A stretch of DNA of 64,000 nt from NCBI GenBank assembly GCA_015661825.1, contig DQVI01000244.1, forward strand, positions 1 through 64,000. Direction: 5' to 3'. The notes under the pieces were generated by a model, which was given only the letters and a program-made list of their open reading frames with translations, was not told the DNA's origin and did no database searches. A program made the position numbers and the translations under genes. Position 1 is the stretch's first letter; every line of letters begins with the position of its first letter. This document shows, in pieces, positions 54,190 to 62,112 of this stretch. The DNA comes from Novosphingobium capsulatum. Lineage in GTDB: Bacteria; Pseudomonadota; Alphaproteobacteria; Sphingomonadales; Sphingomonadaceae.

Positions 54190-54491
54190 TCCCCGATGCC
54201 GTTATACGGGGCAGGCGGGAAGGGCAACCGGACAGAATGCATCTTCGCTGGCCCCGCCCGTCGTTCGGGCGCCTCCGTCGTCTTGCCGGGGAGCCAGGGG
54301 CAACATGTCCTGTCCAACAATTGAGAGCCCGTCCCAAAAGTCGTTATTTCAACCCGGATTCGTCGGAAATATTTACACCATCGCCTTTCGACAGGAATCG
54401 TTTTGCTTTGATTGCAGCAATATGGTGAACTGGCATGAAAAGTGCCTAATATTGGGTTAGCTATTTTGCTTGATTAAAAAAGGCGGGGAAC
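54190..54491. other. Divergent spacer with candidate sigma-54 promoter
   Basis: The 302-base region between the copper module and the PEP-CTERM gene becomes AT-rich toward the latter. It contains a sigma-54-like element at 54431-54446. I found no gene in it and no metal-box repeat that I could support. Confidence 0.6.
54431..54446 (+). promoter_or_regulatory. Candidate sigma-54 (RpoN) promoter of the PEP-CTERM gene
   Basis: TGGCATGAAAAGTGCC keeps the defining GG-N10-GC spacing (GG at 54432, GC at 54444) and matches most positions of TGGCACG-N4-TTGCW. The start of transcription would be near 54456, about 36 bases before the ATG. PEP-CTERM genes of other proteobacteria are controlled by the PrsK/PrsR system with RpoN, which supports the call. 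Confidence 0.6.
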
Positions 54492-55205
54492 ATGGGGCGT
54501 ATCGCATATCGGGCAGGGCTTGCCCTTGCAGCGTTCGTGGCAATGTGCGGAACCGCCAATGCGGATTCCATCACGCTCGGTTCGGGTGACATCGGGACCA
54601 GCTTCACACTCGATTACAACGGCTTTTCGAGCGGAACGGCGATCTCGGGCCTGACCGGATCGACAACATTCACGCTGACGGGCGTCACCGGCAATACCTA
54701 CAATTTCGACTACACGGTCAGCAACACCTCGTCCGCACCGGTCACCGGCTCGCGCATTTCCAGCTTTGCCTTCAATACGGACCCGACGATCGCATCGGCG
54801 TCGAGCACGGGGGCCTACAGCTACACGACATTGTCCTCGACATATCCCAACGGGATCGGCTCGGTCGACGTGTGCTTCAAGGATGCTTCAACCGGCAGTT
54901 GCGCTGGCGGCGGCGGCGGCGGTCTGGACATCGGGCAAACCGGGAGCGGCACGTTTGCGCTCGGGTTTTCCTCGCCCGTCTCGTCGCTGACGCTCAGCGA
55001 TTTCTATGTTCGCTATCAATCGATCAGCGGCGTGCCGGGTATCAGTTCGGCCAGCGGGGCGGGCACGTTGAGCAGCACCACGAGCAGCAGCAGCACGAGC
55101 GGAGGCACTCCGGTGCCCGAACCGGGCATGCTGGGCCTGTTCGGCGCGGGCGTGATCGGCCTTGCCTTCGCGCGCCGCCGCCCCTTCGCGCGGATTGCCC
55201 GCTAA
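54492..55205 (+). CDS. PEP-CTERM sorting domain protein
   Basis: The 237-residue exported protein has a signal peptide (LALAAFVAMCGTANA), a Ser/Thr/Gly-rich beta-type body and the C-terminal tripartite sorting signal: VPEPG, a hydrophobic stretch (MLGLFGAGVIGLAFA) and the basic tail RRRPFARIAR. A Cys pair flanks a Gly run (VCFKDASTGSCAGG), as in the cistern-type PEP-CTERM family. It should be processed by exosortase XrtA and placed in the extracellular matrix. A candidate sigma-54 promoter is upstream; no exosortase lies in this window. Confidence 0.88.
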   Translation: MGRIAYRAGLALAAFVAMCGTANADSITLGSGDIGTSFTLDYNGFSSGTAISGLTGSTTFTLTGVTGNTYNFDYTVSNTSSAPVTGSRISSFAFNTDPTIASASSTGAYSYTTLSSTYPNGIGSVDVCFKDASTGSCAGGGGGGLDIGQTGSGTFALGFSSPVSSLTLSDFYVRYQSISGVPGISSASGAGTLSSTTSSSSTSGGTPVPEPGMLGLFGAGVIGLAFARRRPFARIAR

Positions 55206-55222
55206 AAACGCACCGCTCCTGA

Positions 55223-55257
55223 AAAGCCCTCCCGCTATCCGCAAGCGGGAGGGCTTT
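55223..55257. terminator. Bidirectional terminator between PEP-CTERM and TPR lipoprotein genes
   Basis: A perfect 14-bp stem (AAAGCCCTCCCGCT with its complement) and a 7-base loop end in TTT on the plus strand and TTTT on the minus strand. It serves two convergent genes. Confidence 0.88.
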
Positions 55258-55259
55258 CG

Positions 55260-56792
55260 TTATGGGGCCTTGCCTGCCTGTGCGGCCTCCAGATGGGCCT
55301 TTATCGTCGGATTTGTCGGCGCCCGCTCTGCCGCGCTGCGCAGAAGCTGGAGAGCGCGGGTATGTTCGCCCGGCACGCGCAGCAATTGCCACCCCAAAGT
55401 ATCCATGACCGAAGGATTGTCCGGCGCCAGGGCATAAGCCCTCTTGGCAAGATCGAGCGCACGGGTCGCATTGCCGACCTGGGCCTGGGCGAACGCAAGG
55501 TTGTTCAGGACCAGTGCATTGCCGTTCGTGATCGCCAGAACATGCTCATAGCTGGCAATCGCCTGCCCCCAGTTGTGCGCTTTCATCGCGGCATCGGCCG
55601 TGGCCAGTTCTTCGGCCAGGGCGCGCGGATCGGGGAAGCGAGCCCGCGCGGCCAGCGCCGCAGCCTGGGGATCGCCAGCCCGCCGGGCTGCTTCGGCCAG
55701 AAGGCGCGCGTCCTCGGGCTGGAGAGCCTTGCCGGTCTCACTCAGCGGCCTGAGCGTGGCGAGCGCAGCCTTGGGGTCATTGCCCGCCATTTGGGCCCGC
55801 GCCAGTTCACGACGGACGAGGGCACTTTGCGGGTTGCGCATCAGCAGGGGGGCCAGAAGGGCGGAGGCCTGCGCAGGCTGGCCGAGCTTGAGCAGGACAT
55901 GTCCGTAAAGCGCATTGGCTTCCTCGAACCCTTCGAGAGACTTCTCGTTAGCCTGAAGAATGGCGCGAGCGCCAGCCCAGTCCTTTTTCTCGGCGGCAAG
56001 CCTTGCCCGCAGATAGATTACATCGCGGTTGTAGGAATTGCCCAGCACCGCGAGCGTTTTTTCCATATCGGACCAGCGCCCCAGATCGCCCTGCACACCA
56101 GCCTTGCCCGCGAGCATGGCGATATTGCCGGGATAGAGCCCGGCGGCGCGGTCATAGGCGGCCAGGGCATGGGCCAGATCGCCTTGGGCGGTCGCGATCT
56201 GGGCGTCGGCGGTCATGACTTCGAGGAGATCGCCCCCGCTTCGCAGCGCGGCATTGATTTTGCCGCGCGCCACATCCAGATTGCCATCCTGAAGGTCCAT
56301 CTGGGCGGCAAGCGCCAGAATGCGCGGATCATCGGGGGCTTGCGCCAGAGCTGCGGTAATTGCTTTCGAAGCGCCAGCCCGGTCCTTTTTGGCGAGAAGC
56401 GCGAGGGCTCGCAGCCTCTGCGAGGCAGGGTCTGTAGCCTGTCCCAGATAGGCAAGCGTGCGGTCGGGCAGGCCGCGTTGCAGATCCGCTTCCGCGACAA
56501 GCTTCTGCATATCCGCCGGGGCATGGGGCGACCGGGCCAGCTTGTCGAGCGAACTGGCCGCCGCTTCACCGTTCCCCAGAGCCAGCGCATTGCGGGCATG
56601 AAGTTCCAGCAGACCGGGATCATCGGGCGTGGCAGACAAAGCAGTGGCAAGATCGGTTTGCGCAGCCGCATAGTCGTGCGCGGCATATTCACGCGCCGCG
56701 CGCTGGCCTGCTGCCTTGGGGTCTGCCCCGCACCCGTACAAAAAAATTGTACCCAGCCAGCAACCCGCCATCCAGAGTTTCCGGTCCACCAT
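55260..56792 (-). CDS. TPR-repeat lipoprotein, PEP-CTERM system-associated (PrsT-like)
   Basis: The 510-residue protein begins with a lipoprotein signal (LGTIFLYGC) and consists of about a dozen tetratricopeptide-like repeats. Examples are RAAREYAAHDYAAAQTDLATAL near the start and NNLAFAQAQVGNATRALDLA near the end. Similar large TPR proteins (PrsT) accompany the XrtA/PEP-CTERM polysaccharide system. Position next to a PEP-CTERM gene favours this over a generic TPR protein. An alternative Met six codons upstream exists. It probably resides at the periplasmic face of a membrane. Confidence 0.85.
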   Translation of the reverse strand: MVDRKLWMAGCWLGTIFLYGCGADPKAAGQRAAREYAAHDYAAAQTDLATALSATPDDPGLLELHARNALALGNGEAAASSLDKLARSPHAPADMQKLVAEADLQRGLPDRTLAYLGQATDPASQRLRALALLAKKDRAGASKAITAALAQAPDDPRILALAAQMDLQDGNLDVARGKINAALRSGGDLLEVMTADAQIATAQGDLAHALAAYDRAAGLYPGNIAMLAGKAGVQGDLGRWSDMEKTLAVLGNSYNRDVIYLRARLAAEKKDWAGARAILQANEKSLEGFEEANALYGHVLLKLGQPAQASALLAPLLMRNPQSALVRRELARAQMAGNDPKAALATLRPLSETGKALQPEDARLLAEAARRAGDPQAAALAARARFPDPRALAEELATADAAMKAHNWGQAIASYEHVLAITNGNALVLNNLAFAQAQVGNATRALDLAKRAYALAPDNPSVMDTLGWQLLRVPGEHTRALQLLRSAAERAPTNPTIKAHLEAAQAGKAP

Positions 56793-56886
56793 CAGTGCTG
56801 CCCTCCGCAACTCTTTCCGGCCTTACGGCAAAATACCTTAATATCTCTGGCAGAATACAAAGCACTCGGGTGAAATGCCAAGCCGC

Positions 56887-57105
56887 TTATTGAGGCAATA
56901 CACCATGGCCTGATGTGCCGATGGATGTCTGGTTATCCTGAATTTCGCGGCGATTGGCCTCGATGCTGGCGAAACGGTCAGCCATGGCCTGCCACGCTTT
57001 TGCCGAATGCAGATGGCGTTCACGGACATTGACCAGAACACTGGCCTCTGCATTGCGCAGGCTTTGTTCGGCACATGCCTGATAAAAAGCGCTGGAGTTG
57101 GCCAC
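56887..57105 (-). CDS. Small sphingomonad-type conserved protein (72 residues)
   Basis: The 72-residue soluble, helical protein has the pattern FYQACAEQSLRNAEASVLVN followed by RHLHSAKAWQAMADRF. It resembles a family of short sphingomonad proteins with an Arg/Ala-rich helix and a conserved AW-MADR segment. The GTG start has AGGA five bases upstream. Function is unknown. Confidence 0.65.
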   Translation of the reverse strand: MANSSAFYQACAEQSLRNAEASVLVNVRERHLHSAKAWQAMADRFASIEANRREIQDNQTSIGTSGHGVLPQ

Positions 57106-57504
57106 GGCCGTCCTTTCTCAGAGGTGCGCTTGTCGATCAATCCACCATATCAGCCACCAATCGGCGCATTTCGGCAGCAGAGAGAACGCCCGATGTCAAA
57201 GGGACTGCGAAAACAGGGCGGGGCGAGGGGGATTTTACAGAGAAAATAGGATGCTTGATAACAGTATTACGCATATAGTTTATTGAAAACTCGGATAATT
57301 CGCAGCCTGATGGCTGCGCAAGGGAAGGGTAAAGGAGGGTCCGCCTCGTTCAAATTGTGCAAGACGGAGGCAGTTTCCCATGCCAGGCCCGCGATCACGC
57401 AAAGCGGATCAAGCAGGCCAAGCACGGGCCATCATGACGCAAGGGACCCTTTCGTCATAACGGACAGTTCCCGGTGCCCCTGCGGACACCGGCGAACATC
57501 TTGA
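57106..57504. other. Gene-poor spacer with palindromes
   Basis: The 399 bases between the small protein gene and the cold-shock gene hold no convincing gene. Two hairpins are seen: a 25-base near-perfect palindrome at 57434-57458 and CCGGTG/CACCGG at 57471-57492, close to the cold-shock stop codon. Confidence 0.6.
57434..57458. repeat. 25-base near-perfect palindrome
   Basis: ATGACG-C-AAGGG-A-CCCTT-T-CGTCAT has one mismatch pair and a single central base. It lies 46 bases beyond the cold-shock gene. It could be a protein-binding site or an mRNA 3' stem; no T run follows. Confidence 0.5.
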
Positions 57505-57711
57505 TCAGGCGCAAACCAGATTGACAGCGGACTGCTTGCCGCGACGATCGGTTTCGACTTCATAGCTCAGGCGCTGATCCTTGTTCAGCGTGTTCATGCC
57601 GGCCTGCTGAACGGCGCTGATATGAACAAAGCTGTCATTGCCGCCGTCTTCGGGGGCGATGAAGCCATAGCCTTTGTCGGTATTGAAGAATTTGACTGTG
57701 CCGATAGGCAT
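57505..57711 (-). CDS. CspA-family cold-shock protein
   Basis: The 68-residue protein has both RNA-binding motifs, KGYGFIAPEDG and SFVHISAV, on the five-strand cold-shock fold. It acts as an RNA chaperone. The 253-base upstream spacer could hold the long leader typical of cold-shock mRNAs. A hairpin at 57471-57492 follows the stop. Confidence 0.95.
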   Translation of the reverse strand: MPIGTVKFFNTDKGYGFIAPEDGGNDSFVHISAVQQAGMNTLNKDQRLSYEVETDRRGKQSAVNLVCA

Positions 57712-57964
57712 GGGTGTTTCCTTTTCACGAAAACAAGAGAACCCGCCCGCAAAAGCGCAAGCGGAGCTGGCAGCATGTGAAAGGAAGAATAACCGAACGA
57801 ATCGGAGTCAAATTCCGTCGCAGGCGACGTTAGCAAGAGCCCTGATATATCGAGGCGGCGGGAAAGTCAATTTAGCAATCAACAAGCTGGAGATGGCAAC
57901 AGGCTGAAACCGGCATTTTCGGCACAACCGAAATTGCCGCATCCATTTTGCGCGATCTTCAGCG

Positions 57965-58174
57965 TCAGTCTTGACGTGCGTGATAGAAGGGAAAGCGCTT
58001 CACCGGCCCCTCGATCAGATGTCCTTTCAGGCGGCGGCGGATCTCCTCGGCGCCTTCGCTGGTAATGCACACCAGATGCGTGCCGCCCGAGGGGAGGGTT
58101 TCAATGTCGCTGATGCGGACCCCGACTTTTTCGCACAGCGCGGCGATCTGCGCTTCGGGCAGGCCGATGTTCAT
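57965..58174 (-). CDS. Small conserved protein (69 residues)
   Basis: The 69-residue protein starts MNIGLPEAQIAALCEKVG, with the middle ISDIETLPSGGTHLVCIT and the basic end GPVKRFPFYHARQD. It resembles a short sphingomonad protein of unknown function. It follows the next small gene by 8 bases on the same strand, so the two form an operon. Confidence 0.7.
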   Translation of the reverse strand: MNIGLPEAQIAALCEKVGVRISDIETLPSGGTHLVCITSEGAEEIRRRLKGHLIEGPVKRFPFYHARQD

Positions 58175-58182
58175 CGCGCGGC

Positions 58183-58368
58183 TCACTGCACGCCATCCGC
58201 TTGCCAGGAGGTAGCCGCTGTTGCCCCGGCGCTGGCCTGAAACGCACCGATGCTGCGCGCAATTCTTGCAGCTTTTTCCTCGTGCTTCAGGCTGGTTCTC
58301 TCGTTCGAGGCGCTGCTGGCCTGCATGAGCAAAAGCTGGTGCCTGAAATAAAGGTGATTGAGATCCAT
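58183..58368 (-). CDS. Small conserved protein (61 residues)
   Basis: The 61-residue protein begins MDLNHLYFRHQLLLMQASSA, a pattern I associate with a short sphingomonad protein family of unknown function. It is helical and has no signal. An AT-rich promoter-like tract with an operator-type dyad lies about 80 bases upstream. Confidence 0.7.
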   Translation of the reverse strand: MDLNHLYFRHQLLLMQASSASNERTSLKHEEKAARIARSIGAFQASAGATAATSWQADGVQ

Positions 58369-58446
58369 GCCCTGTCCCTCTTGTGTAAGCGGGAGCACAC
58401 CTGTCTCTCAGTCGCGGCTGCCTACGAAATGAGTGCCGCAATGCTG

Positions 58447-58474
58447 TATATATAAACATTTTAGATTAAAATGT
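58447..58474 (-). promoter_or_regulatory. AT-rich promoter with perfect dyad ahead of the small-protein operon
   Basis: ACATTTTA-GAT-TAAAATGT (58456-58474) is a perfect 8-bp inverted repeat. On the minus strand it starts within a TTACAT box and leads to TATATA about 17-18 bases later, so the dyad fills a -35/-10 spacer, as in MerR-type operators. No regulator gene is adjacent. It could instead help end the DUF4010 transcript. Confidence 0.45.
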
Positions 58475-58513
58475 AAGATCAAATCCAATAAATTAAATTT
58501 TGCCATGGGGATT

Positions 58514-59761
58514 TCAAAGGATCTGCAAGGCCACAAGCCCTGCAATCCATGACGCTGCAATAATGCCAGCCTGTGCGGGAATGACCCGTGCTGCAAACGC
58601 TCTCGTTCCTGCCGTGGCCGAAAACAGCATCTTGGCAATGCTGCTGGTGGTACAGGCGATCAGCACCGGCACGATGGCCTGCGTCGAAGTGATCGTTCTC
58701 TCGTTCACCTGCGTCGCGATGGAGATCACGGCGGCGTGGACATCCAGCACGCCGCCAATCGCCGCCGCTGCCGCGATCCCCACGGCACCGAACCATGCAC
58801 GCATCGCAGCAACCAGGATCAGCATGCCAGCCAGCATCGCGGCAAACATCAGCGCGATCATCACATTGAATGACCGACTGAACTTGGGAGGCTCGGCCGA
58901 AGTCTCGCGCCATGCCACCACCATGAACCAGCCGCCCGAAAGAGCCGCGGCCAGGGCTGCGGCGGCAACGGGCGCGGCTGTCGCCGCAAAGGCGCTGCGA
59001 TCGGTAACCGCGATAACCACGGCCATCTGCACATAATTGGCAACCGTTGAAAGCACCGCTGCCGCGACCCCTGCCGAGAGGGACGCCGGATTGACGCGCA
59101 CCCAGGCCCCCATCGCGCCAATCGTTGCCGAACTGGAGATAAAGCCCGACACCAGCCCCAGCATCGGCACGCCCAGTCGTGCGCCCAGCAGCCGCGTGGC
59201 CAGTTGCCCCACCGCATTGATGCCAAGGATCATGATGACCACCAGCCAGATGGCATGGGGGTTGAGCGCCGCGAAAGGCCCCATGGGGCGATCGGGCAAC
59301 ATGGGCAGGACGATCAGCGTCGCGCCTGAAATCAGCAGCACATCCGCCACTTCATCAGCCGTGACCATCTGCCCCACAAAGCGGTGCAACGGGTCGCGGG
59401 CGGCCAGAATGATGGTGAGGAGTACCGCCCCTGCGCCAGCAAGAGCGGGCGCACCGACCGACAAGGCACCGAGCAGCGTAGTGGTGATCAGCGCGATTTC
59501 GGTGGTGATGCCGGGATCGCCAGAGGCGCGGCGTTGCCAGTTGCTGAACAGCGCCAGCGCGGTGATGCAGGCCAGGATGACACCGCTCATCCAGTTCCAC
59601 GGCGTCAACGCGCTGGCGCAGCCCATGAGGCTGGCGATGGTAAAGGAACGCAGCCCGGCAGAGGCCGGTCGCTGGGCCTTGCGCCGCTCCCGCTCCGCGC
59701 CGATCAGCAGGCCGATGCCCAGCGCAATCAGCAAATGGTGCATCAGCGCAATGTCAGCCAT
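58514..59761 (-). CDS. MgtC/DUF4010 family membrane protein
   Basis: The 415-residue integral membrane protein has about twelve hydrophobic segments. The N-terminal MgtC-like part (LLIALGIGLLIGAERERRKA, GLRSFTIASLMG) is followed by a DUF4010 region (GFISSSATIGAMGAWVRVNP). Function is unknown; MgtC relatives affect growth at low magnesium or act on ATP synthase. The start overlaps the LuxR gene by eight bases. Confidence 0.88.
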   Translation of the reverse strand: MADIALMHHLLIALGIGLLIGAERERRKAQRPASAGLRSFTIASLMGCASALTPWNWMSGVILACITALALFSNWQRRASGDPGITTEIALITTTLLGALSVGAPALAGAGAVLLTIILAARDPLHRFVGQMVTADEVADVLLISGATLIVLPMLPDRPMGPFAALNPHAIWLVVIMILGINAVGQLATRLLGARLGVPMLGLVSGFISSSATIGAMGAWVRVNPASLSAGVAAAVLSTVANYVQMAVVIAVTDRSAFAATAAPVAAAALAAALSGGWFMVVAWRETSAEPPKFSRSFNVMIALMFAAMLAGMLILVAAMRAWFGAVGIAAAAAIGGVLDVHAAVISIATQVNERTITSTQAIVPVLIACTTSSIAKMLFSATAGTRAFAARVIPAQAGIIAASWIAGLVALQIL

Positions 59762-60275
59762 GCGTGCTTTCCTTGCCCGGGGCGAAGGCCGGATCGATCA
59801 GTTCTTCCATGAACAGCGCGATCAGGCCGGTCTGCGATGTGATGCCCGCCTTGGCATATATCCGGGTCAATTGCGCGCGCACGGTTCCCTGCGCCGATCC
59901 GCGCAGGGCGGCGATCTCGGCCACATCCAGCCCCTTGATGGCGAACAGCGCCACATCGGCCTCGGCAGCGGTCAACCGCCATTCGACAAACCGGGCGCGG
60001 ATCAGGGCCCCCATCGCCCCGCGCGCGGCAGTGATCAGCGCCTGATCCTGTCGCGCGCGTTCGATCAGGGAGCGGACATGGATGGCGCCCACCACCACCC
60101 CGGCAGCCAGCGCCAGCGTGGCGAGCAATTCGATCGACAGGTGCCAGCCCAGACCCGCCTCGGCAATGTCACCGGCTATATCAAGGGTGAAGAACATCGC
60201 CGCCAGCACCTGACAGCCCAGTACCAGCGTCAGGATCAGGGCTTTGCGTTCCAGAGATCGGGTCGCAGGTTGCAT
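59754..60275 (-). CDS. Membrane-anchored LuxR-type regulator
   Basis: The 173-residue protein has two N-terminal membrane helices (ALILTLVLGCQVLAAMFF and LLATLALAAGVVVGAIHV). A linker leads to a C-terminal LuxR helix-turn-helix at about residues 97-160 (LTAAEADVALFAIKGLDVAE, TVRAQLTRIYAKAGI). No receiver or autoinducer domain is present, so it is a membrane-tethered DNA-binding protein. It lies between cytochrome b561 (9-base gap) and DUF4010 (8-base overlap). Confidence 0.85.
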   Translation of the reverse strand: MQPATRSLERKALILTLVLGCQVLAAMFFTLDIAGDIAEAGLGWHLSIELLATLALAAGVVVGAIHVRSLIERARQDQALITAARGAMGALIRARFVEWRLTAAEADVALFAIKGLDVAEIAALRGSAQGTVRAQLTRIYAKAGITSQTGLIALFMEELIDPAFAPGKESTHG

Positions 60276-60284
60276 TGGGCCTGT

Positions 60285-60884
60285 TTACCGTCGGCCGGGC
60301 AACATGGCCAGCACCAGCCCGCGCCCCGAGCGTCGCGTTTCAAAGACGACCCCGCCCAGATGCAACACGATCAGCAGGTAGAGCAGGTTGACGGCAGCTT
60401 CATGCGTTTCGCCAAGCGGGCTTTCCTCGCCTTCACCATCTTCGCCCTCCTCATCGACAGACTGCGCGGCCTGCTCCACGCCATGATGGTCATGCGTCAC
60501 CGCCCTGGGCGGCAGGCCCGCCATCGCAATGCCGCTGGCGATGATAATGCCCAGCGTGCCCCAGATGGCATAGACCATCAGGGCCCCCAGCGGGTTGTGG
60601 GAAGGCTGATCGTGGACTTTGCCGGCCCTGATCTCGCGAATATGGGCCAGCGCACGCGGGAGGCTGGGCGGAAAGGCTGAAAAGCGCGCTTCGCGTGGCC
60701 CCACCAGCCCCCACAGCAGGCGCAGCACCAGCATTCCGGCCAGCGCATAGCCAACCCAGATATGCGGCCACGAGCCGCCTTCGGTGAAAACGCCATTGCA
60801 GAGCACTGCCGCCACGATGCTCCAATGCGTCAGTTTGACCACCGGGTCCCAGTTGCGCGGCGATTTGGTGAGGGCAATAGTCAT
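60285..60884 (-). CDS. Cytochrome b561-type membrane protein
   Basis: The 199-residue protein has four membrane helices and haem-ligand histidines (KLTHWSIVAAVLCNG; VVLHLGGVVFE near the C-terminus). An acidic, His-containing loop (DEEGEDGEGEESPL) sits between helices. The start MTIALTKSPRNWDPVVK is typical of the family; upstream Met codons are not. It is probably a quinone-linked electron carrier or partner of a periplasmic haem protein. It heads the three-gene operon. Confidence 0.9.
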   Translation of the reverse strand: MTIALTKSPRNWDPVVKLTHWSIVAAVLCNGVFTEGGSWPHIWVGYALAGMLVLRLLWGLVGPREARFSAFPPSLPRALAHIREIRAGKVHDQPSHNPLGALMVYAIWGTLGIIIASGIAMAGLPPRAVTHDHHGVEQAAQSVDEEGEDGEGEESPLGETHEAAVNLLYLLIVLHLGGVVFETRRSGRGLVLAMLPGRR

Positions 60885-61334
60885 GCGGGTGCTCCTGAAC
60901 GGGTGCGAATGACCGCTGACCTGAACCGCCTTGTTCCGGGGTGCCATTGCAGCGGCGCTTATTCCGGCTGCCGTAAGCGGCTGCTTATCCATTGCCGAGG
61001 GCGTGAACGGCGCCTTTCCGCCCTCGCGAATGACGGCACCGCCAGTGCGCCGCGACACCCTATATGATGTTTTCTGCATTCACATACGTGAACGATGTTG
61101 CCGATTCGAATGACTCCGCCGTTCCCGGAGGCCGGTTTTGCAGAACATCCATCAGGCGAACGGGCACAAATCGGGACATACTCTTCGCCAATTCGCCCAA
61201 AAAACGAGCAACAAACGACACTTGTCACATTTGCAGCATCAATTTGACGACAGATCCAAATGCAGTCATGATGTTCACAAGAATGAACGATCAGTTCTCA
61301 ATCGTGAACAATCACACGGCTGGACGGGGACGGC
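60885..61334. other. Divergent spacer with repeat-rich operator region
   Basis: The 450 bases between the cytochrome b561 and IclR genes contain no convincing gene. The part near the IclR gene (61272-61310) carries several GTTCA/TGAAC elements. The remainder shows nothing I can name. Confidence 0.6.
61272..61310. promoter_or_regulatory. Candidate IclR operator (GTTCA/TGAAC repeats)
   Basis: TGTTCAC (61272-61278) and GTGAACA (61304-61310) form a perfect outer inverted repeat spaced 32 bases centre to centre. Inside are TGAAC (61284-61288) and GTTC (61294-61297), giving nested symmetry. The site ends 25 bases before the IclR start codon, as expected for autoregulation. Confidence 0.6.
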
Positions 61335-62096
61335 ATGAGCGACGAGATAAAATCCGCAGCCCGCGTGCTGGATATGCTGGAGCTGTTCTCGGCCCGGTGC
61401 GATGGTCTGACTCTGAGCGAAGTCGCGCGCGGGCTGGAACTCCCCAAAAGCAGCACTCTGGGCTTGCTGCGAACTTTGCACAAGCGCGGTTATCTGGTCC
61501 GTGAAGGGGACAATGACGCCTACCGCCTGAACGACATGATCCGTCGCGACGGCTTTGCCCGGCACGGGCGCATTTTGCGAGTGGCTCCGCCGGTGATGAC
61601 GACGCTGGCGGTGGAGGCCGGTGAAACCGTTCTGCTGGGTATGCCCGATGCGGCCGGCATGGTTCGCCTGCTCGCCAAAGAGGCTTCGCCCTCGGACATC
61701 CGTTTCGATATCGAACTGCCGCGCAAGGTGCCCGCATACTGCACGGCGCTCGGTCGGGTGCTGCTCGCCCGGCTGGACGCGGCTGCTCTTGACGCGGCGC
61801 TGGACTGCGTGCCCCGCGCATCGCTGACCGCTGCAACCCGCGTCGACCGGGGCGCTGTGGCGGATGCGGTAATGGCTGCACGAGAAACCGGCTTTGCCGT
61901 AGTCGAGGACGAATTTGCCGTAGGCGGAACAGGCGTTGCGGCGGTCATTCCGCTCGGGCCGGGCCAGCCGCTGGCCGCGCTTGGCCTTGCCTGTATTTCA
62001 CAGCGCTACCGACAGGATCCACCGCGCCTTCAGGCGCATCTGGCCGGCGCCATTTCCCGCATTGCAGAGGCAATGGCAGGACAGGGCAATATGTAA
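61335..62096 (+). CDS. IclR-family regulator
   Basis: The 253-residue protein has an N-terminal winged helix (AARVLDMLELFSARCDGLTL, LELPKSSTLGLLRTLHKRG) and the C-terminal IclR effector domain (VPAYCTALGRVLLARL). It precedes an exported amidohydrolase and an MFS transporter on the same strand and likely controls them and itself. Confidence 0.93.
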   Translation: MSDEIKSAARVLDMLELFSARCDGLTLSEVARGLELPKSSTLGLLRTLHKRGYLVREGDNDAYRLNDMIRRDGFARHGRILRVAPPVMTTLAVEAGETVLLGMPDAAGMVRLLAKEASPSDIRFDIELPRKVPAYCTALGRVLLARLDAAALDAALDCVPRASLTAATRVDRGAVADAVMAARETGFAVVEDEFAVGGTGVAAVIPLGPGQPLAALGLACISQRYRQDPPRLQAHLAGAISRIAEAMAGQGNM

Positions 62097-62112
62097 CTGG
62101 CTCGACGAGCCC

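Noticed and set aside
57283-57504. A 73-codon plus-strand frame before the cold-shock gene end
   Set aside because: Contains the two palindromes and has Ser/Arg-rich random composition.
61064-61504. A 146-codon plus-strand frame overlapping the IclR start
   Set aside because: Overlaps a clear IclR gene and the operator region; no domain.
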